This document shows, piece after piece, positions 8,201 to 15,137 of a DNA stretch of 64,000 bases. Position 1 is the first letter of the stretch; each line of letters opens with the position of its first letter. The notes beneath the pieces were generated by a model. It saw nothing but the letters and a program-made list of their open reading frames with translations, ran no database searches and was not told the origin of the DNA. The stretch is from Ilyobacter polytropus DSM 2926. GTDB taxonomy: Bacteria; Fusobacteriota; Fusobacteriia; Fusobacteriales; Fusobacteriaceae. The stretch lies in contig NC_014632.1 in the NCBI RefSeq assembly GCF_000165505.1, positions 1,302,001 to 1,366,000 on the forward strand, read 5' to 3'. Made by a program: the position numbers and the translations under genes.

Positions 8201-8710
8201 ATGGAAAGAACAGGAATAATAACCATGAAGGGAAATCCACTTACACTATTAGGAAACGAGATCAAGGCGGGAGATAAAGCCCCTGATTTTACAGCTCTAA
8301 AAAATGACATGAGTCCTTTTTCTCTAAGTGATCTCAAGGGAAAGGTAGTCATCATCTCAGCTATGCCTTCTGTAGACACACCTGTGTGTGAACTTCAGAC
8401 AACTATTTTCAACCAAAAGGCAGGAGAAAATCCTGAAATATCTGTAGTGACAATATCTGTAGACCTTCCCTTTGCACTAAATAGATTCTGTGCAAATGAG
8501 GGAATCGAGTCTGCTGTCACTCTTTCAGATCACAGAGATCTTGATTTTGGATCAAAATACGGATTCAATATAAAGGAACTGAGACTTCTTGCAAGGGGTG
8601 TTGTGGTAATAGACAAGGAAGGTACCATAAAACATTTAGAGGTTGTCTCTGAGGTAACAGATCAGCCAGATTATGATAAGGCCCTTGAGGTTGCCCAGTC
8701 TCTTATCTAA
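8201..8710 (+). CDS. tpx: thiol peroxidase (atypical 2-Cys peroxiredoxin)
   Basis: A 169-residue Tpx that reduces hydrogen and alkyl peroxides with thioredoxin as reductant. The peroxidatic cysteine is in SVDTPVCELQT and the resolving cysteine in ALNRFCANEGI, with the spacing typical of Tpx. The N-terminal extension MERTGIITMKGNPLTLLGNE is also typical. GAGGAGG lies upstream. A 51-residue membrane peptide gene follows 18 bp later and both end at one terminator, so they form a unit. In an anaerobe this is an oxygen-protection function. Confidence 0.95.
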   Translation: MERTGIITMKGNPLTLLGNEIKAGDKAPDFTALKNDMSPFSLSDLKGKVVIISAMPSVDTPVCELQTTIFNQKAGENPEISVVTISVDLPFALNRFCANEGIESAVTLSDHRDLDFGSKYGFNIKELRLLARGVVVIDKEGTIKHLEVVSEVTDQPDYDKALEVAQSLI

Positions 8711-8728
8711 AACAAGGAGGGGATCCAT

Positions 8729-8884
8729 ATGGAATTTTTATCGTCATTTCTCGGCCTTATTGCAGTGGGAGCTCTTATGTTTTTCACTGTGAAAATAGCT
8801 GAAAAATACAAGAAAGAACCCGATACAAAGGGCGGTAAAAATAACAGAAAGTCAAACAGAAACTCAAGAAGACATAAAAGATAA
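8729..8884 (+). CDS. small single-span membrane peptide, 51 aa
   Basis: A short frame starting at ATG 8729 behind AAGGAGGGG. The peptide has a hydrophobic segment at residues 3-22 (FLSSFLGLIAVGALMFFTVK) and a strongly basic tail rich in Lys, Arg and Asn, ending RNSRRHKR. It lies 18 bp after tpx and the terminator starts inside its stop codon, so it is a transcribed, translated-looking gene. I recognise no family. Codon use is like the neighbours. Confidence 0.7.
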   Translation: MEFLSSFLGLIAVGALMFFTVKIAEKYKKEPDTKGGKNNRKSNRNSRRHKR

Positions 8885-8912
8885 AACCGGGAAATAAACT
8901 CCCGGTTTTATC
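8880..8912. terminator. bidirectional terminator after tpx unit
   Basis: GATAAAACCGGGA and TCCCGGTTTTATC form a 13-bp stem with a 7-base loop, and A/T runs on both sides serve the convergent Dabb gene as well. Confidence 0.88.
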
Positions 8913-8934
8913 TTTTATTATATAGAATTATAAT

Positions 8935-9219
8935 TTATTTTTCGTAATCTACAACTGCTGTGCTGATCTCATTTTCAACTAAGAATTTTTTTATCTCTAC
9001 ATGAGGCGGAAAATTTTGATAAAAATCAAGATCTTCCCTTGTCTCAAATTCTGTATATAAAGACAAGTCATAGGCCCTTGGAGACCCGTTGAAATCAATC
9101 CCTACTTCTAGCTTTTTCAACTGACTTAACTCTAAAGCTTCTAAATCCTTTTTTAATTTTTCCATATTTTCCTTTTTCTTTTCCTCTTTAAATTTAAAAA
9201 ATACTACGTGAACTACCAA
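8935..9219 (-). CDS. Dabb (stress-responsive alpha/beta-barrel) domain protein
   Basis: A 94-residue single-domain protein with the Dabb pattern: HVVFFKFKEE at the N-terminus, GSPRAYDLSLYTEFETREDLDFYQNFPPHVEIKKF in the second half (only the latter part, YQNFPPHVEIKKF, is diagnostic). Dabb proteins form dimeric ferredoxin-like barrels; roles vary and are mostly unknown in bacteria. It lies 43 bp upstream of tag's stop on the same strand with reverse order of transcription (tag follows the SDR gene and precedes this one). No catalytic residue can be assigned. Confidence 0.82.
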   Translation of the reverse strand: MVVHVVFFKFKEEKKKENMEKLKKDLEALELSQLKKLEVGIDFNGSPRAYDLSLYTEFETREDLDFYQNFPPHVEIKKFLVENEISTAVVDYEK

Positions 9220-9262
9220 TCTAACTCCCCCTTTATTGTTATATTTATGTTATGTATAAAAA

Positions 9263-9829
9263 TTATTTAAATTCAGAAACTTCTTTGTACCTAAAACATG
9301 AAACAATATGGTCATTTACAAGTCCAGTAGCCTGCATGTGAGAATACAATATTACAGGGCCTAAGAATTTAAAACCACGTTTTTTCATGTCCTTTGCCAG
9401 GGCCTCTGACTCAGTTGTCTTTGCCGGAAGCTCCTCTATACCTTTATAAGAGGAAATTATCTGCTTTCCCCCTACAAATGCCCAAATATAATTGCTGAAA
9501 CTTCCAAATTCCCTTTGAATATCCATAAAAATTTTTGCATTGTTTACTGACGCCTCTATCTTTTTTCTGTTTCTTATTATCCCTTTATTCTGCATAAGTT
9601 CTTCTATCTTGTTTTGATCAAATGCTGCAACAATTTCCGGATCAAAATCTTTATAGGCTTTTCTGTAACTCTCTCTTTTTTTGAGGACAGTAAGCCAAGA
9701 AAGCCCGGCCTGGGCAGATTCTAAAACTAAAAACTCAAAATGAACCCTGTCATCATATACAGGGACTCCCCACTCTTCATCATGATATTTTATGTATAGG
9801 GGATTGTCCCCACACCAGCCACATCTCAT
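9263..9829 (-). CDS. tag: DNA-3-methyladenine glycosylase I
   Basis: A 188-residue base-excision enzyme that removes 3-methyladenine from DNA. The N-terminus MRCGWCGDNPLYIKYHDEEW and the C-terminal GLVNDHIVSCFRY supply the zinc ligands known from E. coli Tag (Cys4, His17, and the C-terminal His and Cys). The helix-hairpin-helix core with SAQAGLSWLTVLKKRE and the acidic recognition residue are conserved. Length is normal. GAGGATCA-type ribosome site precedes the ATG. Confidence 0.95.
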   Translation of the reverse strand: MRCGWCGDNPLYIKYHDEEWGVPVYDDRVHFEFLVLESAQAGLSWLTVLKKRESYRKAYKDFDPEIVAAFDQNKIEELMQNKGIIRNRKKIEASVNNAKIFMDIQREFGSFSNYIWAFVGGKQIISSYKGIEELPAKTTESEALAKDMKKRGFKFLGPVILYSHMQATGLVNDHIVSCFRYKEVSEFK

Positions 9830-9871
9830 ATTGATCCTCCTCAGTAAAATATGCCTAAAATCTTAGATATA

Positions 9872-10648
9872 TTATTTTTTTCTATAAGAGGTTCGACCGT
9901 CAGCCTGATGATTAGAAGTCAAAGTAAGTTCGCATATCTGTACATTCAACGGTAGATTTGTTGCATAAATTATTGTATCTGCAACATCTTCAGCCGCAAG
10001 GGGTTCTATCCCTTCATATACTTTGTCGGCTCTTTTTTTATCACCGTCAAATCTCGTAATGCTAAAGTTGGTTTCTACCATCCCTGGATTTATAGTCGTA
10101 ACCCTCACAGGAGTATCTACAAGATCTATCCTCATACCGTCGCTCAGCATCTTTACAGCCGCTTTAGAGGCACAGTAAACCCCTCCTCCTGAATAGGCAG
10201 CCTGGGCAGCAGTCGAGGCTATATTTACAATATGTCCCTCAGGACTATGTTCTAACATATAAGGAACTACTATCCTTGTTATATATAAAAGTCCCTTAAC
10301 ATTGGTGTCCATTATTGTATCAAAACTATCAAAACTGCTTTCATGGATTTTATTTAACCCAAGAGCCAAACCGGCATTATTGATCAAAATATCTATTTTT
10401 TTAAATTCCTCTGGAAGGTTATTTACTTCATCTTTGATCTTTTCCAAATCCCTCACATCAAATTTTAGTACATACACCTTTATGTCATACCACTCATGAA
10501 GTTTTGCTTTTATCTCTTTCAGGATCTCTATATTTCTACCTGCAAGAATAAGGTTGGCTCCCATTTTTGCATAAGCCATAGCCGTTGCCCTTCCAATTCC
10601 GCTAGTGGCTCCTGTGATAAAGACCATTTTTTTTGATATTCTATTCAT
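9872..10648 (-). CDS. short-chain dehydrogenase/reductase (YdfG-like)
   Basis: A 258-residue classical SDR. Seen: TGATSGIGRATAMAYAK for NAD(P) binding, NNAGLAL, and the catalytic Ser with YCASKAA (Tyr-x3-Lys). The C-terminal segment RFDGDKKRADKVYEGIEPL resembles YdfG, an NADP-dependent 3-hydroxy-acid/serine dehydrogenase; residues following the first strand (AGRN) suit NADP(H). A promoter lies directly upstream. Substrate cannot be fixed from sequence. Confidence 0.9.
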   Translation of the reverse strand: MNRISKKMVFITGATSGIGRATAMAYAKMGANLILAGRNIEILKEIKAKLHEWYDIKVYVLKFDVRDLEKIKDEVNNLPEEFKKIDILINNAGLALGLNKIHESSFDSFDTIMDTNVKGLLYITRIVVPYMLEHSPEGHIVNIASTAAQAAYSGGGVYCASKAAVKMLSDGMRIDLVDTPVRVTTINPGMVETNFSITRFDGDKKRADKVYEGIEPLAAEDVADTIIYATNLPLNVQICELTLTSNHQADGRTSYRKK

Positions 10649-10674
10649 TTTTATCCCCCTTTATACAAGTTCAA

Positions 10675-10710
10675 AATAATTATACCCCTTTACTTTGACA
10701 GCGTAAATAA
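10675..10710 (-). promoter_or_regulatory. promoter of the SDR gene
   Basis: Read leftward, TTTACG and TATAAT are separated by 17 bp and lie about 30 bp before the ATG at 10648. Confidence 0.5.
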
Positions 10711-10789
10711 AATTTTAAATTAATATTTTATTTATCAGAAAATAAATACTATATTTTTTTAATATAGTTAATAAAAAATGAAGGGATTT

Positions 10790-10957
10790 TTACCCTTCAC
10801 TGCAAGGTTTTCTATAAATTATAAGAGCATGATATTTTCCGTCTCCCACAGAAAACTGTATATCCACTATTTCCTTTTCATTGTCACTCAGGAGAATTTC
10901 AAGTTTGTTTTCCATATCTTCTTTTTTCTCTTCTGTTATTATTTTTATCCTTCTCAT
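10790..10957 (-). CDS. small conserved-looking protein, 55 aa (Cse60/DUF2758-like)
   Basis: A frame of 55 residues beginning at ATG 10957 behind a GGGGGAGAT ribosome site. The sequence MRRIKIITEEKKEDMENKL then EIVDIQFSVGDGKYHALIIY has the pattern I associate with the DUF2758/Cse60 family of small proteins: an amphipathic helix followed by two beta strands. I am moderately sure of this match. It follows a 21-residue frame by 24 bp. No function is known to me outside its naming as a sporulation protein in Bacillus, which would not apply here. Confidence 0.65.
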   Translation of the reverse strand: MRRIKIITEEKKEDMENKLEILLSDNEKEIVDIQFSVGDGKYHALIIYRKPCSEG

Positions 10958-10981
10958 GAGTATCTCCCCCTGTGCCTATAC

Positions 10982-11047
10982 TTAAAGAACTTCACTTATA
11001 ATAAGAACTGTTGATAATAAAAAGAAAGCCGTAAATACTCTTTTCAT
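10982..11047 (-). CDS. tiny hydrophobic peptide, 21 aa
   Basis: Starts at ATG 11047 behind AGAGGTGAGG with good spacing. The peptide is MKRVFTAFFLLSTVLIISEV plus one Leu: a two-residue basic head and one hydrophobic span, like a free-standing signal peptide or a type I toxin-like peptide. A TATAAT -10 element (11079-11084, leftward) lies about 30 bp upstream, without a convincing -35. The 55-residue gene follows 24 bp downstream. Translation is inferred from the ribosome site only. Confidence 0.4.
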   Translation of the reverse strand: MKRVFTAFFLLSTVLIISEVL

Positions 11048-11149
11048 ATTTCCTCACCTCTTTATTTTACAACTACTTATTATAGAGTTTTTTTCCTTTA
11101 TTTCTTTAAAAAGAACTTTTAATATTTAAAGAAACTGATTATTAATTCT

Positions 11150-11665
11150 TTAGCTATTTATATAAGCCGCTTTTATTTTGTCAACAGTGTCGTATATATT
11201 GGTATCACTGTTTATTTCAACCTTAAAGTCAGAAGATATCTTATACAGCAACATTCTCTTTTCATATAATTCTTGGATCGTCTCAAACATATTTTCAACA
11301 TTTAGAAGAGGCCGGTTTTTCCTTCGCTTCACACGGTTATATATACATTCTATATCACAGTCCAAAAATACCACAAAAGAGGTTTTTCTCAGGTTTTTTA
11401 TATTGTCATTATCTATGATAACTCCGCCTCCAGTAGAGATAATGACATTGTTGTCTTTTGATTCTTCTATAACTATATTTTTTTCAAGCCTTCTAAAATA
11501 TCCTTCACCCTTCTCACTGAATATTTCTGAAATATTTTTACTCTCTTTTGCTGCTATCAATTTGTCTATATCTACAAATTTCATCTCAAGGGCCTTTGCC
11601 AGCTGTCTTCCCACAGTGGTCTTACCACTTCCCATGAAACCAATGAGAGCTATGTTGTCCTTCAT
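11150..11665 (-). CDS. aroK: shikimate kinase
   Basis: A 171-residue P-loop kinase that phosphorylates shikimate at the 3-hydroxyl in the chorismate pathway. Seen: [15 protein letters not shown] (Walker A), FVDIDKLI (shikimate-binding Asp), FRRLEKN, STGGGVI and the lid RRKNRPLL. Normal length. The other shikimate gene of the window, the aroB fusion, is 10 kb away, so the pathway genes are not clustered. The upstream region is shared with the divergent hydrogenase-sensor operon. Confidence 0.95.
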   Translation of the reverse strand: MKDNIALIGFMGSGKTTVGRQLAKALEMKFVDIDKLIAAKESKNISEIFSEKGEGYFRRLEKNIVIEESKDNNVIISTGGGVIIDNDNIKNLRKTSFVVFLDCDIECIYNRVKRRKNRPLLNVENMFETIQELYEKRMLLYKISSDFKVEINSDTNIYDTVDKIKAAYINS

Positions 11666-11714
11666 CAGATCACCTCTTTTAATGATTATATCATTTTTTT
11701 TATTTACTGTTAAG

Positions 11715-11743
11715 TTGACTTTTTACTGCGTGAAAAATATAAT
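11715..11743 (+). promoter_or_regulatory. promoter of the hydrogenase-sensor operon
   Basis: TTGACT (11715-11720) and TATAAT (11738-11743) are exactly 17 bp apart, 36 bp before the first start codon. Confidence 0.75.
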
Positions 11744-11778
11744 TAAGTATGTTCTTAAATTTTGTTGAGGTGAATAAT

Positions 11779-12024
11779 ATGGTTTTGAAAGTATGTGTGG
11801 GAAGTGCCTGTCACATAAAAGGCTCTGAACAAGTGATCCAAATTTTACAAAAATGTATAAAAGAATCTGACATGGAGGATCGGATAACTCTGAAAGCCTC
11901 GTTTTGTCTTGGCAATTGTACTGAAGCTGTATCTGTTACAGTTGATGACGGGGAAGAAGTATTTTCACTCTCTCCGCAAAATACCGCTGAATTTTTTAAA
12001 AATATTATGAAAAAGGTGATTTGA
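11779..12024 (+). CDS. thioredoxin-like [2Fe-2S] ferredoxin
   Basis: An 81-residue protein with the fold of the NuoE C-terminal domain. Four cysteines are placed as CVGSAC (Cys-x4-Cys) and CLGNC (Cys-x3-Cys), the classical thioredoxin-like 2Fe-2S arrangement. The start at 11779 follows TTGAGGTGA; an upstream ATG at 11749 lacks a site. Its stop codon overlaps the start of the next gene (TGATG), so the two are translationally coupled. Small 2Fe-2S proteins of this kind accompany [FeFe] hydrogenase sensor genes in, as I recall, Thermotoga and clostridia. It probably passes electrons to or from the HydS-like protein. Confidence 0.87.
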   Translation: MVLKVCVGSACHIKGSEQVIQILQKCIKESDMEDRITLKASFCLGNCTEAVSVTVDDGEEVFSLSPQNTAEFFKNIMKKVI

Positions 12025-13736
12025 TGCAGGTAATGAATTTTTCAGAAGCTAACTGTAAACATTGTTATAAATGTGTAAGAAAATGCGAAGTAAAGGCTAT
12101 AAAAATAGAAAATGATCAGGCACATATTATGGAGGATAAGTGTATCGCCTGTGGTCAGTGTTTTGCCATCTGCCCACAAAATGCAAGGAATATAATGTCT
12201 GACCTTGATTTTGTAAAAAATGCCATATCTTCTGGAAGAAATGTAAATATCTCAATAGCTCCTTCTTTCAGGGGGTTTTTTGAAGAATCCCAGCGTTTTG
12301 TCTCCGCCATAAAAAAACTGGGCTTTAACCAGGTAGAAGAGACTGCTGTGGGAGCAGATATGGTTTCACAGGCCTATGAAAAATATCTTTCCTCACAGGA
12401 AAACGGGGCATTTATAACTACATGCTGTCCATCGGTGGTATTTCTTATTCAAAAATATTACCCATCCCTTGTAAACAACCTTATACCATTTGTGTCTCCC
12501 ATGATAGCTCATGGAAAACTATTAAAAAAAGAGCGTCCAAATGACTTGACTGTATTTTTAGGTCCCTGTGTTTCAAAGAAATGTGAGGCTATTTCAAAAG
12601 AAAACAATGGAATTATAGATGCTGTCTTAACTTTCGACGAGATAGCCAATTGGCTTTCTGAGGAAAATATAGATTATTTTCAGCTCACTCCTTCGGATCC
12701 TCACAAGTACGGTTCTGCCAAGGGTAAGCAATATCCAATTGTAGGAGGTATCCTAGAAGGAATAAAAGATGAAATTTCTAAAAAAGGTCTTATCTCTATG
12801 AGAATAGACGGAGTGGATGAGTGCAAAGAGGTATTTAAGGAGATAATAAACGGGCATGTAGAAAATACCTGTATAGAGGTAAGTGCCTGTAAAAAGAGTT
12901 GTATAGGGGGACCGGGAGGACACCACATCTCATCATCTATCTTCTCAAGACTTCAAAACGTAAAAGAGTATCTTATGTCAGCCAAAACCGAAGAAGCTCC
13001 TCCAGAGGGCAGCGTATCAGAAAAAGAGCTGAGAAAGATTATTTCTAAAAACCCATTAGAGCAGATGGTGATAGATGAACATAAGATAAAAGAAATTCTT
13101 GCTAAAATGGGTAAATTCAGCAAAGTCGATGAGCTAAACTGTGCTAGCTGCGGTTACAATACCTGCAGAGAAAATGCAATTGCTATTATTAAAGGAATGT
13201 CTAGTATCGATATGTGCATGCCTTTCATAAAAAGCAGAGCTGAAAGAATTTCCAATGAGATCTTTGAAAATTCTCCAAATGCTCTTCTTATTGTAAATGA
13301 AAACCTTGAGATCATAGAATCCAACATATCGTTTTCCAGATTTTTTGGAGTGACTCCCTCAGAAAGTAAGGGGCAGAAAATAGATAATTTCATTCCAGGG
13401 GATGATCTATCTTCGGTATTTGAAAACAAGGAAAATTTGCTTTGGAAAAAAATCCATATTTCAAAATTTAATCTTTATATGAAAGAGAGTGTTATTCATC
13501 TAGACAACCAAAATGCTCTGCTGATTATTCTTTCTGATATAAGTGACGAGGAAAAAAGAAGAGGAGAACTTTTTGAGCTCAAAGAAAATACACTAAATGT
13601 AACCCAGGGGGTTATAGAAAAACAGATGAGAGTAGCCCAGGAGATAGCCAGCCTCCTAGGAGAGACAACTGCCGAAACCAAAGTCGCTCTGACAAAATTA
13701 AAACATGTCCTTGAGAAAGAAGGTGCTGAGCTTTGA
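12024..13736 (+). CDS. sensory [FeFe]-hydrogenase-like protein with PAS domain (HydS-type)
   Basis: A 570-residue protein. Order: two [4Fe-4S] ferredoxin motifs (Cys11-50), an H-cluster domain (about 60-310), a four-Cys cluster motif (Cys373, 376, 381, 398) and a PAS domain (about 409-510) ending in a helical tail. The H-cluster ligand cysteines are kept (TTCC 132-135, PC 181-182, ACKKSC 288-293), but the flanks differ from catalytic enzymes: TTCCPSV replaces TSCCPxW and KKSCIGGPG replaces PGGC. This is the pattern of the sensory group of [FeFe] hydrogenases, which bind H2 and signal through PAS. The next gene, a SpoIIE-type phosphatase overlapping by 4 bp, is the likely output. ATG 12024 overlaps the previous stop. 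Confidence 0.88.
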   Translation: MQVMNFSEANCKHCYKCVRKCEVKAIKIENDQAHIMEDKCIACGQCFAICPQNARNIMSDLDFVKNAISSGRNVNISIAPSFRGFFEESQRFVSAIKKLGFNQVEETAVGADMVSQAYEKYLSSQENGAFITTCCPSVVFLIQKYYPSLVNNLIPFVSPMIAHGKLLKKERPNDLTVFLGPCVSKKCEAISKENNGIIDAVLTFDEIANWLSEENIDYFQLTPSDPHKYGSAKGKQYPIVGGILEGIKDEISKKGLISMRIDGVDECKEVFKEIINGHVENTCIEVSACKKSCIGGPGGHHISSSIFSRLQNVKEYLMSAKTEEAPPEGSVSEKELRKIISKNPLEQMVIDEHKIKEILAKMGKFSKVDELNCASCGYNTCRENAIAIIKGMSSIDMCMPFIKSRAERISNEIFENSPNALLIVNENLEIIESNISFSRFFGVTPSESKGQKIDNFIPGDDLSSVFENKENLLWKKIHISKFNLYMKESVIHLDNQNALLIILSDISDEEKRRGELFELKENTLNVTQGVIEKQMRVAQEIASLLGETTAETKVALTKLKHVLEKEGAEL

Positions 13737-14908
13737 CAGAGTACTTTATAGATGCCTCCTATAAAAATATCAATAAATTCGGGGAAGAGCTCTGCGGTGA
13801 CAATGTAGAAACTGTAAAGACAGATGACGGAGTCATACTCGTCCTTGCAGATGGACTAGGAAGTGGTGTCAAGGCAAATATACTAGCTACCCTTACCTCA
13901 AAAATAGCTGTGACTATGCTGAAAGAAGGAGCCAGTATAGAGGAGACCATAGACACCATTACAAACACTCTTCCTGAATGTAGTGTTAGAAAGCTGGCTT
14001 ATTCGACATTTACAATTATAAAAATAAAAAATAACGGTGAGACCTATATGGTGGAATATGACAACCCACCGTGTTTCTTCTTTAGAAAGGGATGTGACTA
14101 TCCATTAAATAAGGTTGAGCGGGTAGTCAACGGAAAGAAGATACACGAATCCCATTTTAAAATGACCACTGAGGATCTGCTTGTGGTAACAAGTGACGGT
14201 GCCGTTCATGCAGGGGTGGGAGAACTGCTGAATCTCGGATGGCAGTGGGAAGATATAAACGACTTTCTGAGAAGTCTCTCGGGAAAAAATTATTTCTCCG
14301 GAGAAGTTTCAGAAAATCTTCTGGCTGTGTGCAATAAACTCTACAACAACAAACCAGGTGATGATACCACAGTCTTATCGGTAAAGCTGCAGTACAGAAA
14401 ATATCTTGATCTCTTCACAGGTCCACCTGCAAACCCTGAAGATGATGATATCTTGCTAGAAAAAATTAGAAATGCAAAGGGCCTAAAAATACTTTCTGGA
14501 GGAACTACTTCCAACATTGTTTCAAAAGCCTTTGGTGAAGAGGTATTTATCAATCTGAAAGATTATCAAAAATACGATGTCCCCCCTGTGGGATTCATGA
14601 GGGGAGTTGACCTAGTTACAGAGGGTCTTATAACCCTTAATAAAACAGTAGATTTGGTAAAAAAATTTCATGACGCCACCTATTCTGGAGAAAATTATCC
14701 TCTAAATGAAGAGGATGGGGCTACTCTTATTTCAAGAATGCTCTTGAAAGAATCCACACATATAAACATTTGGGCAGGAACAGCTGTAAATCCAGCACAT
14801 CAAAACCCAGATCTCCCTACTGAATTTAACATTAAATTAAAAGTTGTAAGAGATTTAAAGTTCTGGCTTGAAAAACTTGGAAAAACTGTAAATTTGATAT
14901 ATCTTTAA
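13733..14908 (+). CDS. SpoIIE/PP2C-type serine phosphatase, hydrogenase-linked
   Basis: A 391-residue protein. Residues 1-225 are a PPM/SpoIIE phosphatase domain: VLADGLGSGVKAN carries the metal-binding Asp, VVTSDGAVHAGVG the second, and GDDTTVLSVK the third. Residues 235-391 are a separate alpha/beta region with GGTTSNIV that I cannot name. The start is TTG at 13733, overlapping the HydS stop (TTGA), preceded by AAGGTG; no ATG lies nearby. It likely dephosphorylates a regulator in response to the H2/redox state read by the HydS-like protein. A terminator follows, so this sensor module is a transcription unit separate from the hydrogenase genes downstream. Confidence 0.85.
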   Translation: MTEYFIDASYKNINKFGEELCGDNVETVKTDDGVILVLADGLGSGVKANILATLTSKIAVTMLKEGASIEETIDTITNTLPECSVRKLAYSTFTIIKIKNNGETYMVEYDNPPCFFFRKGCDYPLNKVERVVNGKKIHESHFKMTTEDLLVVTSDGAVHAGVGELLNLGWQWEDINDFLRSLSGKNYFSGEVSENLLAVCNKLYNNKPGDDTTVLSVKLQYRKYLDLFTGPPANPEDDDILLEKIRNAKGLKILSGGTTSNIVSKAFGEEVFINLKDYQKYDVPPVGFMRGVDLVTEGLITLNKTVDLVKKFHDATYSGENYPLNEEDGATLISRMLLKESTHINIWAGTAVNPAHQNPDLPTEFNIKLKVVRDLKFWLEKLGKTVNLIYL

Positions 14909-14933
14909 AATTATTTTTTTAAAAAATCTATGT

Positions 14934-14988
14934 CGGTATCAAGATTAAAATTTATTTTTTTCTCTTGATACCGGATTTTTTTTATTTT
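14934..14988 (+). terminator. terminator of the sensor operon
   Basis: CGGTATCAAGA and TCTTGATACCG form an 11-bp stem around an 18-base loop, followed by a T-rich tract. Confidence 0.8.
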
Positions 14989-15137
14989 CTGAGAAAGAAT
15001 ATAATCCAATAATTAAAATAAAATTATAATTATGTAGGAATAGAAAACAAACTTTCTAATATTACTAGTAATTTGATTTTATGATTTTTAGATTTATATC
15101 ACTAATCTTTAAATAAAAAAAATAACGGAGGTATCCT

